Positions 44,623 through 55,830 of a stretch of 64,000 bases of DNA are shown piece after piece. Position 1 is the first letter of the stretch; every line of letters begins with the position of its first letter. The notes beneath the pieces are model-generated. The model made no database searches and was not told the DNA's origin. It saw only the letters and a program-made list of their open reading frames with translations. Source of the DNA: Thuidium tamariscinum (Eukaryota > Streptophyta > Bryopsida > Hypnales > Thuidiaceae); assembly GCA_947034885.2 (NCBI GenBank), contig OX344749.2, positions 5,657,501 through 5,721,500 of the forward strand. The letters run 5' to 3'. Position numbers and translations under genes: made by a program.

Positions 44623-47600
44623 AACCTAATTGCTGTAGAAAATAGGGTGGATTTAATTAATTTTGGAAAATATTTATAAGAAAAATATTTAAAAATTACA
44701 TATAAAGTAGGAGACATGAACAGTAGCAAGTTCTTTATAAGTAATGTAGATAGCCAAAAAATATTTCCATTAATTTTTAGATACATGTAATTTAGGGGCA
44801 AGAGAATTCAATCCAAAGAATTTTATTTAATAGAGTTAGTTTATATTATGTTAGAGTTCCAACAATATAGTACTTGTACGTCAAAGTTACAATACAATAA
44901 ACAAATGGTGTGATTTCAATACAAATGAAAGTATGATTTCAAAGTTTAGATACTTAGGGTTTTTGAAGGTAGTCGTTGTGCATTTTGAGTTCTTGGAGGT
45001 GTAAGTGCATGCAATGTGTCACAATGGTTTTCGATTAGAATAAAGTTTGGTGGACTTGGAGGTGCTCGAGTTGAATGAATTTTGCTAGGTTTTTGGGCAA
45101 ATTTTGTGAGGTTTAGGGGTGAATTCTACAAGGTTTCTGGACAAAGCCAAAATCTAGAATGTGCGGCTTCATTATGGTTTTCGGTAAGCTTCTTGTGTGT
45201 TTTGTTATTTTCATTCTATAGCTTTAGGTTTAGCATTTTTTGAACACGGTACATGCTCAGGATTTGATTGTGATAAATTTTGAACTCCTTATATGCTTCT
45301 AAACTTTAAACACAGGAATTTTGCGTGGCAAATGGTAGATTGGATGTTTTTAAGAAAATTCTAAGTATGTATCAGAAATGCAGAGGATGTTGCTATTACA
45401 GTTTTTTCATATGTTGGTAGACATTTCTTTTTGTCCATATTTTGACATTGAGGCACATATTCAGTACTTTGCACATTTTGTACTTTCATTGATTTTGGCT
45501 TTATGTTTTTGAACACATTCTTCATATGGCTTCTAATTCAAATTATAGCTTCCAATTCTAATGTTTTGTGCTTGATTCATTTATGCTAATTGGTGTTACA
45601 AAAATGAATCTTTTCTTCTATGAACTTTTTTCTTATTACGTTTACTTAGTTTATTTATTTATTTTACTTACAAAAAATACAGGCTAATAAAAATTGTATT
45701 GACCTACATATTATAAGTAATGATATAGATGATTTTATAGGAAATTTTTCCACATTAGATAATAATAGGGGCCTTCTTAATGTTGCCTAGGAAGTAAATA
45801 GGCCCCTAAAAAATACCCCTCCGCTGTACGTGAGTCCTCCAAATGTAGTGAAAATGTCCCCTCTATGACTCACACAAATCATGGAAAATTGGAGTTCACG
45901 AGTTGGGTTGTTCGTCATGCTCCTCCGTGAACATCTTTCTTTGGACGTCACAACTGCATTCACTAACCTAACCAAGCAACACAAACATATTGGACATGCA
46001 ACTTGTTTGTAATATGGACGCACATTCCTGCCGCCATATGGAGTTCAAAGTGAATCAACAAGTTCAAAACATGACAAATTCAAAATGAGATGATTTTGTA
46101 TAGAGAACACACAGTTCATCAAGTGAAAGCCCCTTCAGTTCACTACGCAATTGAACTCTTTCAAGTAACTTAATTCTAAAGGGCCATAATCATTGAGCAC
46201 TAAAAGCTAGCACCACAAGCAATGACTATAATCCTTGAAGCCCATTGACTCTCCTTATGATGCCATATAATGGTATTCAAATGGATACCAATCTAAGAAA
46301 AGGGAAGTGCCTCTTGCCAACAAGTATTCAATGAAGTTGGACTAGCATCAAATTTTGGCACAACTAACAATTTTACAAAGGAAATATAAAAGCCAAAAAG
46401 ATACAACAACTTCCACTATACTTACCCATGCAAGAATATAATTGCCAACTCAGCTACACAATAGTCCTGTGGCTATAAAAGAATTCATTTGAAGCAAGTC
46501 ATGGTACACAAATGAACCGCGTCACATTGACATTGAGCACAAATCCACTGGATGTGTCGCTTGCAAATGTGAAATACTCATCACTTAGTGGCTTCGTACA
46601 AGAAAGTAGCACAACCAATAATATAGTTTCTCCACTTTCCCACTCCACCCCCTATTGCAATAGGGACAACCTATTGCAAAAGCCTCTTCTTACAATCAAT
46701 TGATGTAGTGGACACTTGATCTTGAATATGCAAATTCATTCCGTGGCACCTTGCGCCTCAAATGTATCGGGCCCTGCCTTGTACTCAGCTTCACGCTCAT
46801 GCAAAACAACACCTTAGGATCCGTCGCCCATGTTCTATTGTCCACAAGAAGATGCTACATTGGTACTCATCCAATGGCCCTGATGCCATTTCCAGATATT
46901 TGTTCTCAATTCACAAGGTTCCATCTTCCAAGAAATAAATGCCTTAATGGCTTGTATAGAATACCATTTTTTGTACGTTCAATGTTGTCTTTTTGCATTT
47001 AATGTGGTATTTCCGCCCAAGGTACCTTTAGTTTTTCCAATTGATTTCCCACATGGCTACTCAGATTAGCATGGTTTTTGTCCTACTAGATGCAATTTAG
47101 AATTACCCACATCCGTCCTATTTATTCTATCTCCAAATTCTATATCAATCTCATCATAAGGTTGGAAATACACCAATTTCGACCCAAAATTGGTCAACTA
47201 GATGTAAATGGGTTAAACTGCTAAATCAACAATGTAACAGCTATGAATAGACCCTAAACATCTTGGTTGTACACTAATTTATTGAGCTTTTGGAATATGC
47301 CACTCACAAAGCAACCCTAATTAGGAATTTTGGTGAAAAAAAATATATTAAGGGGGATATCTTAGGCCTAATTTTTTGCTAATGGGACTTGTTTTTCTAT
47401 ATCCTATGGTAGTTTGAAGTCAAGTACTAGCATTTCTATATCCTATGGTATAAATAAACAAATTCTAATTTTTATTTATTTATTTATTTCCAACACCCTA
47501 TTGTTTGATTGCACATCAACAGCTACCCCTACCACTCACCTCCCCCCAGAATGCTTAGAATGCTAGAAAAACAAGATTGTCTATAACTTTCACATAAGCT

Positions 47601-48539
47601 ATTCAAATTAATTTAATCAAAGCTTTATGTGTAGAAAAATATGATTTATAAGGCTTTTTTTTTTAAATTCAAAATTTGAAGGGTTTTTTTTTGCTGTCCC
47701 ATCTCCCGTTTTTTGAGCTTATTTAGACATAACATTTGTTCAAGGACATGTCATTAGAAAAAAAAATATTCCCATGAAACTATTTAATTTTTCTATCTTC
47801 AAAGGGAGTTCTAAAAAATCATGACATAACTTGAGACTATAGGTACATGCCCAAAATCCTATTTGTTTGCCAAACAAACAATAGTCCTCCACAAGATAAA
47901 CTAGATTTTGGCATAGTAATTGTACCATCATGCACAAATGTACAAAATTAATTACCATGTGAGGGGCAAACCATAATATTGTAATTTTGAAGATCGAGTG
48001 TATTAAAAATATTTAAATGTTAAAATTCAATGTCAATGAAACAATTTAGTGACCAATGCATTTTAACTTAAAAAATTCATAATTAAATCCTCACATTTTC
48101 AAAAAAAAAATGAAACAACTTTAGTCATATGCCAAAGTCATTCTAACTAATGTACTACTTATTCTAACTAAAGGAATTGAACTTGGCCCAAAAGGCAATC
48201 AATCTTGAGAGCTAAGTAGCTTACAATATAGTATAGTAACAAGAAAAATAACTTGGAAGAAAAAATCGGGTGGTGTTTTATCAACACTAGCAACGGTAGG
48301 GCTCATTTTTGTCAAGGGAAGATTCGCCACAAGCTCGCCTAGAATGCAGGACGTTAAATCCATCCTACAAAGTGGGTCCAACAAGATAAAACTCGTGTTA
48401 CTTGAGGTTAAAAGTGAAAAGACCCCTATTTTGTGCAATGTTTTTGGATGTGCTCAAGCAACCTCCTAGATCATTTGGGGTCTCTGATTGCAAATATGAA
48501 TTCAAAATTTGCTAAAAAGAATTTGTACGAAAAATAAAA
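44623..48539. other. Long AT-rich intergenic stretch with possible decayed element
   Basis: No gene is supported. 45790-47000 holds several 60-80 codon frames with gene-like composition on opposite strands (for example 45787-46023 minus and 46512-47002 plus) but no recognised domain. 47880-47950 resembles the repeat at 55690 and 58175 (TGTACCATCATGC). The remainder is low complexity. Confidence 0.4.
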
Positions 48540-48840
48540 AATTTCAGCGTTTACCCTGGGCTAAATCTAGCCCGCTGGTCCCACTTCATGGGACGGGTTT
48601 AATGGCCTCCGCCTACCACCCGCCGTCACCCGCCATGAAAATGCGGCATGTGCGTGGCCTCGCTCTCTCTCATCCCTGTCTTTGGGTGTCCTCCGAGTGT
48701 CTCAGCTCTCCCCTGCCTTCGGGTGTTTATGCTCTCGGCTCTCTTTCAGTTGGGCGTGCCCCTTCTCTGCCCCCGGGCGTCAATTGCCCTCTCGCCTCCT
48801 GCCTTCGGGCGTGTTATCAGTAAAAACCACCCTATGCGGG
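48540..48840. repeat. GC-rich island with CTGCC-CGGGCGT repeats and hairpin
   Basis: Abrupt GC-rich block inside AT-rich DNA. CTGCCTTCGGGTGT, CTGCCCCCGGGCGT and CTGCCTTCGGGCGT recur at ~50-60 bp spacing, and GGGCTAAATCTAGCCC near 48559 is a hairpin. Overlapping long frames on one strand come from the base composition. Nature unknown: insertion, rDNA-like fragment or CpG-type element. Confidence 0.45.
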
Positions 48841-49448
48841 TTTAATTTCAAAATCAGGCATAATAGCTTCTTAGTTCATGATCTCCAATCACAAGTTCCA
48901 TCCATGAACTAGTTTGAATGAACATCTGAAGCGCCTGAGGCTTTCTGTGTCTAAGTTAATGGACAAGGCATGCGGTCCTTCAAGTTGCAGTTGTTGTGGA
49001 TTGTCAAGACTCGAAGTCCTGTGCTGATGCTGTTTCGAATTCCGATTTGTCAAGCCTGTGGGTCTTCGTCATCAAGTTGCTGAAATATCCATCTCCGTGA
49101 ATAAGGTTAGTGACATTGTTCCTCCTTGCTCTATGTCTCGTGGGAAACATCTGGAGAGGAATTGTTTTGCTACATCCTGCAAACGCTAGGCTTGGCAGAC
49201 TGCTCAATGTATTGCAAGAGAGTAAATTTTGCTTCGGAGGTTGCAAGCGTTTTCAATAGGTACATGTATGTGTTATGTTTGACAGTTTTTCTTGGGCTGA
49301 GGTCGTGATGAAGCAAAACTCAGTGAGTTGGTAGAAATCCTCTCGATTCCTTTGATTCGTCTTGGTTCAAAGCTGCTTCCAGATTCAGATCTAAGCCACA
49401 ACTCAGCAGCTTCTAATTGTAGTCAAACCTTACTTTGAAACAGTGAAC
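48841..49448 (+). promoter_or_regulatory. 5' flank of ubiquitin-like/RING copy 2
   Basis: Likely promoter and 5' UTR preceding the ATG at 49449. No defined element was identified. Confidence 0.4.
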
Positions 49449-50833
49449 ATGACGAAATCTAAACGAGAGACTAACCCAGGTTCCCTAAGGTACGTCCATC
49501 TTTCCAATTTTCATGATGTGCATTATTTCAAGATTTTTGAAATATACTAGGGTTGCAAATTTAATGCAACTACTGTAGAATCAAGGAGTGTTTCGGAGTG
49601 TTTCGGATTGATGATCTCGAAATCAGTCAGAGAAGGGCATGACCGAACCAGCAATTGTTACAACTCATTTTCTTCATGAACAGAAGCACCAATGTCAAGG
49701 CAAACTCAGAGCTGATCCTTGATGTGAACAACATTCAAGGCCGGCGATTGCGCAATGTTCTCTCTGTCAGCATCCAAAACATTCGGACAGTGCATCAATT
49801 GAAGAAAGCCATCGCCACTCGTCACAACCTATCAGTCCAGGAGCTCTTGTACCGAGGGATGCGCTTGGGCGACGAGCGGCAACTCGCACATCTGTTGCCC
49901 ACCATGATGAAGGTCGGAAACTCGTGTCGCTTCTCAGTGCGTACAAGGCTGGGCACTTCATCCAAGGTCAGTGACTCTGTATCCTTGGTTGTGAGAAGCC
50001 TCCAGGGTGTATCATTCGTGGTTCACCTGCCACCTGAAAGCTCCATAGCCGATGTGGAGGATGCCATTCGAGATCACGAGGGTTATTCCCCGAAGCAGGA
50101 CTTCCAGATGGTTTGTGGTGGAAAGCGTCTGTCACCAGACAATTTCTCGCTGCCGGTGTCTGGGTCGACTGTGCATGTTGTTGGGAGGTTGCGTGGCGGA
50201 TATGCAAATCGTACGAATTCACAAACTTTCGTAGACATGCAGAATATGTCTTCTTTGAAGACACGCATATGGGCGAACCGAAGACGTGCCCCAAATCCTT
50301 CCAAGCCTTGGAGGAAAGTTTATCCAGGCTTGAATATCCGAGGGAAGTGCCAGAATATCGAGTGTGCAGCACATGGTTGTGACGTCTGGTGCAGTTTGGG
50401 CTTCACTGTGTTCAACATTGCTGAACCTGTGAATTGTCCAAGCTGTAAGAAAAGTTTCACTGCTGCGACATGTCTGTTCTGGGGATGCGAGTGGATGTTT
50501 GAGGGTCGCAAGAGAGACTCTGGAGTTGACATGATGAGCAAATGGAACGTGACTACCGCAAAGGAGTACCATACGTTCGACGACGCTGCAGGACAGAACA
50601 CCGCAGATTGGAGCAGCCTCATCATTACTGCAGTGAGGCTTGGTGGCACTGGGCAGGAAGGAGTAGAGCATGAGGATGAGATCACTTGTGCTCTTTGTTT
50701 TGGGTCTATCGATGCACCATCAACGACTGACACAACATGCAGCCATGCTGTGCATCCGGAGTGTGTGAGACACTATTTGCTTGCAGGTTATGACACTTGC
50801 CCAATGTGCAGACTGCCCTTCAGCCAAGGTTGA
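49449..50833 (+). CDS. Ubiquitin-like/zinc/RING protein, copy 2
   Basis: 396 aa from two exons, 49449-49489 and 49684-50833, with the intron inside an Arg codon exactly as in copy 1. The first exon gives MTKSKRETNPGSL. A ubiquitin-like fold (VHQLKKAIATRH, LYRGMRLGDERQLAHL) is followed by a second that ends HVVGRLRGG at residues 185-186. The Cys-rich module (GLNIRGKCQNIECAAHGCDV, CPSCKKSF, CLFWGCEW) spans about 234-285. The RING-H2-like finger (CALC, CSHAVHPEC, CPMC) spans 349-389. The domain order, intron phase and RLRGG are all kept between the paralogues although flanking linkers differ, which argues for function in both. Confidence 0.87.
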
Positions 50834-51860
50834 ACTGACTACGCTAATACTCGACTGGCCTGGAGCTATGAGCAAGGAACCTTCAGTTGCCCCGGAGAAA
50901 TTTACAGCCGAGTTTTCTGTTCGCTTACTGCTTGATTGGTCATATGATCAAGGCTGTTTCGATCAAGTAGACATCGATCGCTGTGAGGGCTCTGGCAGTC
51001 GCGAACTGCTTGTGCAACTTGTGCTCTCCAGCGTGTGGAAGTACTGTGATGTCAAATTTTGGAGAAGTCTTTTCTAGACATCTTACTACTTTCAGTCTCA
51101 GTCTATGTAGTTTGAAATTTTGTTTGGCTTTGTATTGTAGAAGGCACTCTTTCAAACTAGTAAGATTGGTATACAGGAAAAGTTTGGGAAGGTCGAGGCA
51201 ACAGCCACGTTGAGCTGAGTGTCACATAAACTCCTTGAACACGACTCTATAACTCTCCTTATTTAAAGGATATTTTGGTATGTAATTGAAAGGCCATGTG
51301 GTATGTAATTAGAAGTCTATTTGAAATCTAATCGTCTTACAACTAGATCCACAAAGATTTGATTGCATGATATGTAACCAAGGAATTGCATATTTAAGCT
51401 CCTAGTTTGAGAGTGTTGATAGAGTTTTTCACTTTATTAATGTAGGACACAATACTGGCATCTGGACTCGACTGGCTCTAAAATGTAGGACACAATACTG
51501 GCATCTGGACTCGACTGGCTCTAGCCGATTTGAGCATAATTTCACATACAGGTCCGTCAAATGTGAAGCGAGACAAAATCCATGAAACCTGTGCACTCAA
51601 CGCCACAATCGGAACTCTAGGGACTACCACTCAAATGATGCAGAGTTTAGTGGGTGCCGTGTAGCTCACCCAAGTTTCATGTCACACAAAGGAGAAACGA
51701 GTGGTATGTCACTCACAGCTTAATTTCTTTAGTGTCAAGGGCATACAATATTTTTAAGGAGAGATTCTGAAAATTCTATCTTTGAAAACTCTACAATTAT
51801 CAAGTCAATGCAAGTCTGAGCTCACGATGAAGCTCAGAGTGATTCCTGAGGAATACATTA
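50834..51860. other. 3' flank of copy 2 and spacer with direct repeat
   Basis: 50980-51230 is a diverged match to 54300-54540 (CAACTTGTGC, ATTTTGGAGAA, CAGCCA(A/C)GT) and is frame-broken here. A perfect direct duplication, AATGTAGGACACAATACTGG plus following bases, lies at 51440 and 51482. No intact gene. Confidence 0.5.
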
Positions 51861-52828
51861 ATAACCTCTAAAGCCCTTAACATCGTTTTTTGAGATTATA
51901 AATTTTTTGGGCAGCTCACTACGGATGGAGTTTTTATTTTATTTTTCTTTGAAATTTTGATACAAGGTGTGCCTGAGGAGTAGCTTTAAGGCCCGACAAT
52001 TTTCATAACTTTTGACTTCACAGTTAAAAAGTTATGGCAGGATATGTTGTTTTCTTTACTCGGCGGGCAAACTAGGCAGCTGAAAAAACTTCTTCAAAAA
52101 AACTTTTTTCTTAAAAGTGAAATTTCAAATTGGTTCTTTAGGCTTATATAGACATGTGAAGCTTTGAATCAATCCATTCCAATCAATGAGTCAGAAGTTA
52201 TGAAGATTTTGAGTTTGGGGTAGTTTGCAACCAGTTACAGAATCTCTACAGTACCAAAAAAGTTTGACATTCTTCATTTAATTCAATTTTTCATATTTTT
52301 GAAAAAAATCAGAATTGAAAATAAAAACAGAAGGTGTAGATTGATTATTATAACATTTCAAACATTGGGATTGAAAATTTTCAATTCCATGAATAAAATG
52401 TTCACAATTTAGTATTTTGGCTCATTTTTTACTTCTTTCTACTTACTTATTTTTTCCTATATGTTGTACAATTCCAAATGGTTTGAAATTTTTTGAAAAT
52501 GTAGCCAACTTGCATTGAGGTATGAATTCAAAGAATAACCACCATTTTGAATTGTTTTTTCACACAAATGTGACCTTGTGAAGTGCAGTTGCCCGGATTT
52601 TCGCAGGGATAAAAAAACAGTTTTTGTCAATTCAAATGCTTATATCTTGCAATCTACACGGTGGAAATTTCTGAAATTTTTTCCACATGTTAAAAAACCA
52701 CCTTACTACAAGATCCTACGGTTATATGAGTCAAAAATGTGTTTTCAAAAAAAAATTGCACTTGTATTAGAAATGGCAGTTTTGGAGCATTTTTGGTGAA
52801 AACATAGTCAAAAACCTTTAGGGGTTAA
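51861..52828. mobile_element. Dispersed repeat C, copy 2
   Basis: Uninterrupted relative of 41422-43104. The right end reads CCTTTAGGGGTTAAGG and the left end AACCTCTAAAGCCCTTAAC, again roughly inverted. It provides the empty site for the 721-bp insertion in copy 1. Confidence 0.65.
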
Positions 52829-54039
52829 GGGAGAAACATCCATTTCCATCCCTGTACCTATTCATGGACCTTAGAGTATCACTAAATCTGTCTATAAGCA
52901 TTCATTAAAGTGTCCGACAAATATTTAATTCTAATTTGTTGACGCAATTGTAAGACACATGTATAATTTTCATTCACTGACAGCTAATTTCAGCAAAGTT
53001 CAGTTTAGGGTACATCTATAAGACAGTTCCAGTGGTCTAGGGAGCCAACACTTTGAAAATTTATAGAAATTACATACTGATTCCAAATTTTTTTATTTTT
53101 AATATTCATGAATTTCACTCGCTAATACTACAAAAATATCATTTTCAGAAAAAGATGTCTCCAACTATGCTGAATTCCTTATATGGACGGTTTTGGGTGT
53201 TTCCACCGTAACCTATTACCGGAGAGATTGCACCATGTGAGAATCTGGTTATCTTGAACTTGTGAGCTGGTTGATAAAACTTAATTTCAAAACTGACTCT
53301 CAAACTCTATCAATTTAATGTTGTAATTTGAGGTTTTAGTTGAATCACCGTGCTCAGACTATCCCCGTATCCACAAAAGAACCATCTCAATTTTACAAAA
53401 TTGACCGCCCACCCACCCCCATTTAATGCCGTCGATCTTAATGTTTCAAAAACACAGTCACCGTTGATCAGGGCCGCGCTAAGAGACGATCACCGTATCC
53501 TACAAAGATTAGGGTTTAACCCTACTTGGCAAGTTCTGTGAATCTTCATGTTCACTCTGTGAACTTGCATGTTCTTTCCACTCAAGTCGTGAATGTGCGA
53601 GTTGTATGATGTGAGTTTTGTGTTCACGATTCTGAAGAGGTGTAACTTCGTTGTCAGTGGCGATTTTGCATCTTGTTTTGATCTCTGTAGTTTTGGAGTG
53701 CAGTGGAGAAGTGATTTTGCATTTGGCAACAGCTGATGAACTGCTACTTCAATCGTCAGCTCAAGCTCCGCTAATTCACAGTGATGATAAGCACATTATG
53801 AACTCTTGCAGTGACGTGGGAACTAGTTTGCATTTTCTACGCTTTATGTCCTGTTGCAATTCCTCTTTCGATTCAATAGGGTTTCTTGCTTGGTGGAGTT
53901 TTGAAGCTCTCATATGAAGTCTGCTGTCTTTACTATAGATGGGCAGGTCAATGCTCCTGGTTGATTTTATTTGAGCAATTTTGGTACGCCTCATTTCTTG
54001 AACTTGAACCATGAGAATTTGATGGGCCACGGCTTGTCA
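52829..54039. other. Spacer and possible promoter
   Basis: No exon is firmly supported. TTAGGGTTTAACCCTA at 53509-53524 is a palindromic telo-box-like motif of the kind common near plant transcription starts, which fits a promoter for the fragment downstream. Confidence 0.35.
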
Positions 54040-54531
54040 ATTGAATCATAGCCTGTGCGGGGTAGAAAACTTGCCCTATATGCAGATGGAACTTAGGCCA
54101 TCGAACCATGGAACAGCTCGACCAGGACCAAGAATCGAAGTTCCCAGCCTTAAGGTGATTTCTATGCGGTTTGCTCTTCACTTGGTAAAATTAGCATGGT
54201 CAACAGCAAATTCAACTAGTGCTGGGCTACAACAATATTGTTTAACAAAGCACCGCTGAAAGTGAGTTTTTGTGTCTTTGAGGGCAGGCTCTCTTTTTGT
54301 GATTTAGCTACTGCTCAACTTGTGCCCTCTCCGACGGTTTGTGGAAGATTGCTGGAAGAAGTGTCCAATTTTGGAGAACTGATTGGAGATCCAAAGACTT
54401 TAAATTTTTCCTTCTTCGTTGAACGAATGGGAACAGGGATCTTTTTCGAACTCGAATTGGATATGGCAAAATTTCTTTGGGAAAGACGAATTGTACAGTA
54501 CAACAGCCAAGTCGAGCTGGGTATCTCATAA
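54040..54531 (+). CDS. Possible two-exon gene fragment, unknown family
   Basis: A first open stretch ends ENLPYMQMELRPSNHGTARP and GPRIEVPSLK at a GT (about 54152). A second (about 54283-54531) reads GRLSFCDLATAQLV, CGRLLEEVSNFGELIG and FFVERMGTGIFFELELDM, ending QVELGIS before a stop. AG sites allow an in-frame join. The second part has a degenerate relative at 50980-51230, so it was duplicated. Start, exon borders and function are unresolved; no family is recognised. Confidence 0.3.
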
Positions 54532-54838
54532 GCTTTTATCTGAAAAAAACCAATTGCCGTCAGTTCTTTGATATGGAATTGGAGTAAAACGATGCGGAGT
54601 TCCCTGCTCGCATGATGCGAAATTGACTGGTTTTTGGATGAGGAACAAGAAGTCCAAGCTCCAAAGTTGTCAAGTGTAGAGAATTTAGGAAATTGTAAAG
54701 ATTTTGCATCTATTCAATTTGGTGCATCAGATCCAATGCAATCTCTACTTGCGCAGAATCATGTTCATGCATTTGCGCAGTATTTGAACCAAAACAAAAT
54801 CCATGAACTATCTGTGCACTTCACAAGGACTGACTGAT
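54532..54838. other. Spacer
   Basis: Nothing recognised before the MITE at 54842. Confidence 0.5.
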
Positions 54839-55207
54839 TTAGAGCATGGCCACGGCTCACACAGTCAAATAGCCCCAGCCATGGACCACTTGCTGAGCCC
54901 AAAAGAAAGCCCGAGCCCAACCAAGAAAATTTGCCCCACCCTAACGTGGCCAATGAGGTGGTTAAGCAAACTATTTTGGAATTCAAGGTGCCACCTAGTA
55001 GATTTTAACAAGGAATTTTTTTTTCTAATCTCAAGTTCCTCAAAACTTGAAAAAAATGTTGGATAAAAGGCATGCCGAGTTGACTCTCCCTTTGCTAATG
55101 GCCTTTTATTTGGCTTCGCCTTCCATGATGTGTAGCAATTAAAATTGCCGGGCCCGACCGCTTATCTAGTTTGCATCATATTTTGCATTGTTGTGGCCAT
55201 GCTCTTA
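54839..55207. mobile_element. PIF/Harbinger-type (Tourist-like) MITE
   Basis: Element 54842-55204 (363 bp) has inverted ends GAGCATGGCCAC and GTGGCCATGCTC and is flanked by TTA at 54839-54841 and 55205-55207. A 3-bp TTA duplication with GAGC- termini is characteristic of Tourist-like MITEs. No transposase is present. Confidence 0.88.
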
Positions 55208-55244
55208 CTACTATTCAAATGAAGTCCTAAAATAGAGCCACCGA

Positions 55245-55830
55245 ATCCACTCACCAATTTTTATATATCATAAGAATGGAAGGAGTTCTTTTGTACAACA
55301 ATAATTTGAACTACCAAATGTTGAATCATTTTTTAAAACTTTGTATGAAAAAAAATGAATCTATCATCTTATGTCTCACATAATTAGCACTCAATTTTAA
55401 CATAATCCTAGAGAAGCTTACCAAGTTTCACCTTCAAAAAAATAATATTCCATTTTTGGTGAATTTTTTAAGTCAATTCTCATAGTTCTACATACTAATT
55501 TATTGAAAACAATCGATGATGAGCTTTTTTGATTTGATTGCACATGTATATAGGAGACATCAATATCCACATCTTTCATGTTAAAAAATACCCCATTAAG
55601 TAACAAAAATATGATCTAAGAAGTGCTCAATATTAACTATAATTTAATAAAATAAATATCTTCATATTTTAAGTAAATTTTGGCATAAAAAATGTACCAT
55701 CATGCTCAAAGGTAAAAAAAATTAGTCATGATAATGCAAAGATCAAACACCAAAATCAAACTAAAATCCATTTTTTTTAGTAGCAAAGTTGCTAAAAGAA
55801 AAATTTGAATAATCCCTATATCCAATTGTA
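55245..55830 (+). repeat. Long direct repeat, copy 1
   Basis: About 570 bp closely similar to 57725-58310 in the same orientation, for example TACATACTAATTTATTGAAA and TGATGAGCTTTTTT. The pair is ~2.5 kb apart. It could be old LTRs or a dispersed repeat. Confidence 0.75.

Noticed and set aside
45787..47002. Possible decayed retrotransposon coding sequence
   Set aside because: No reverse transcriptase, integrase, RNase H or protease motif could be identified in any frame.
48509..48912. Three overlapping plus-strand frames in the GC-rich island
   Set aside because: Their composition follows the CTGCC-CGGGCGT repeats and no protein feature is conserved between repeats.
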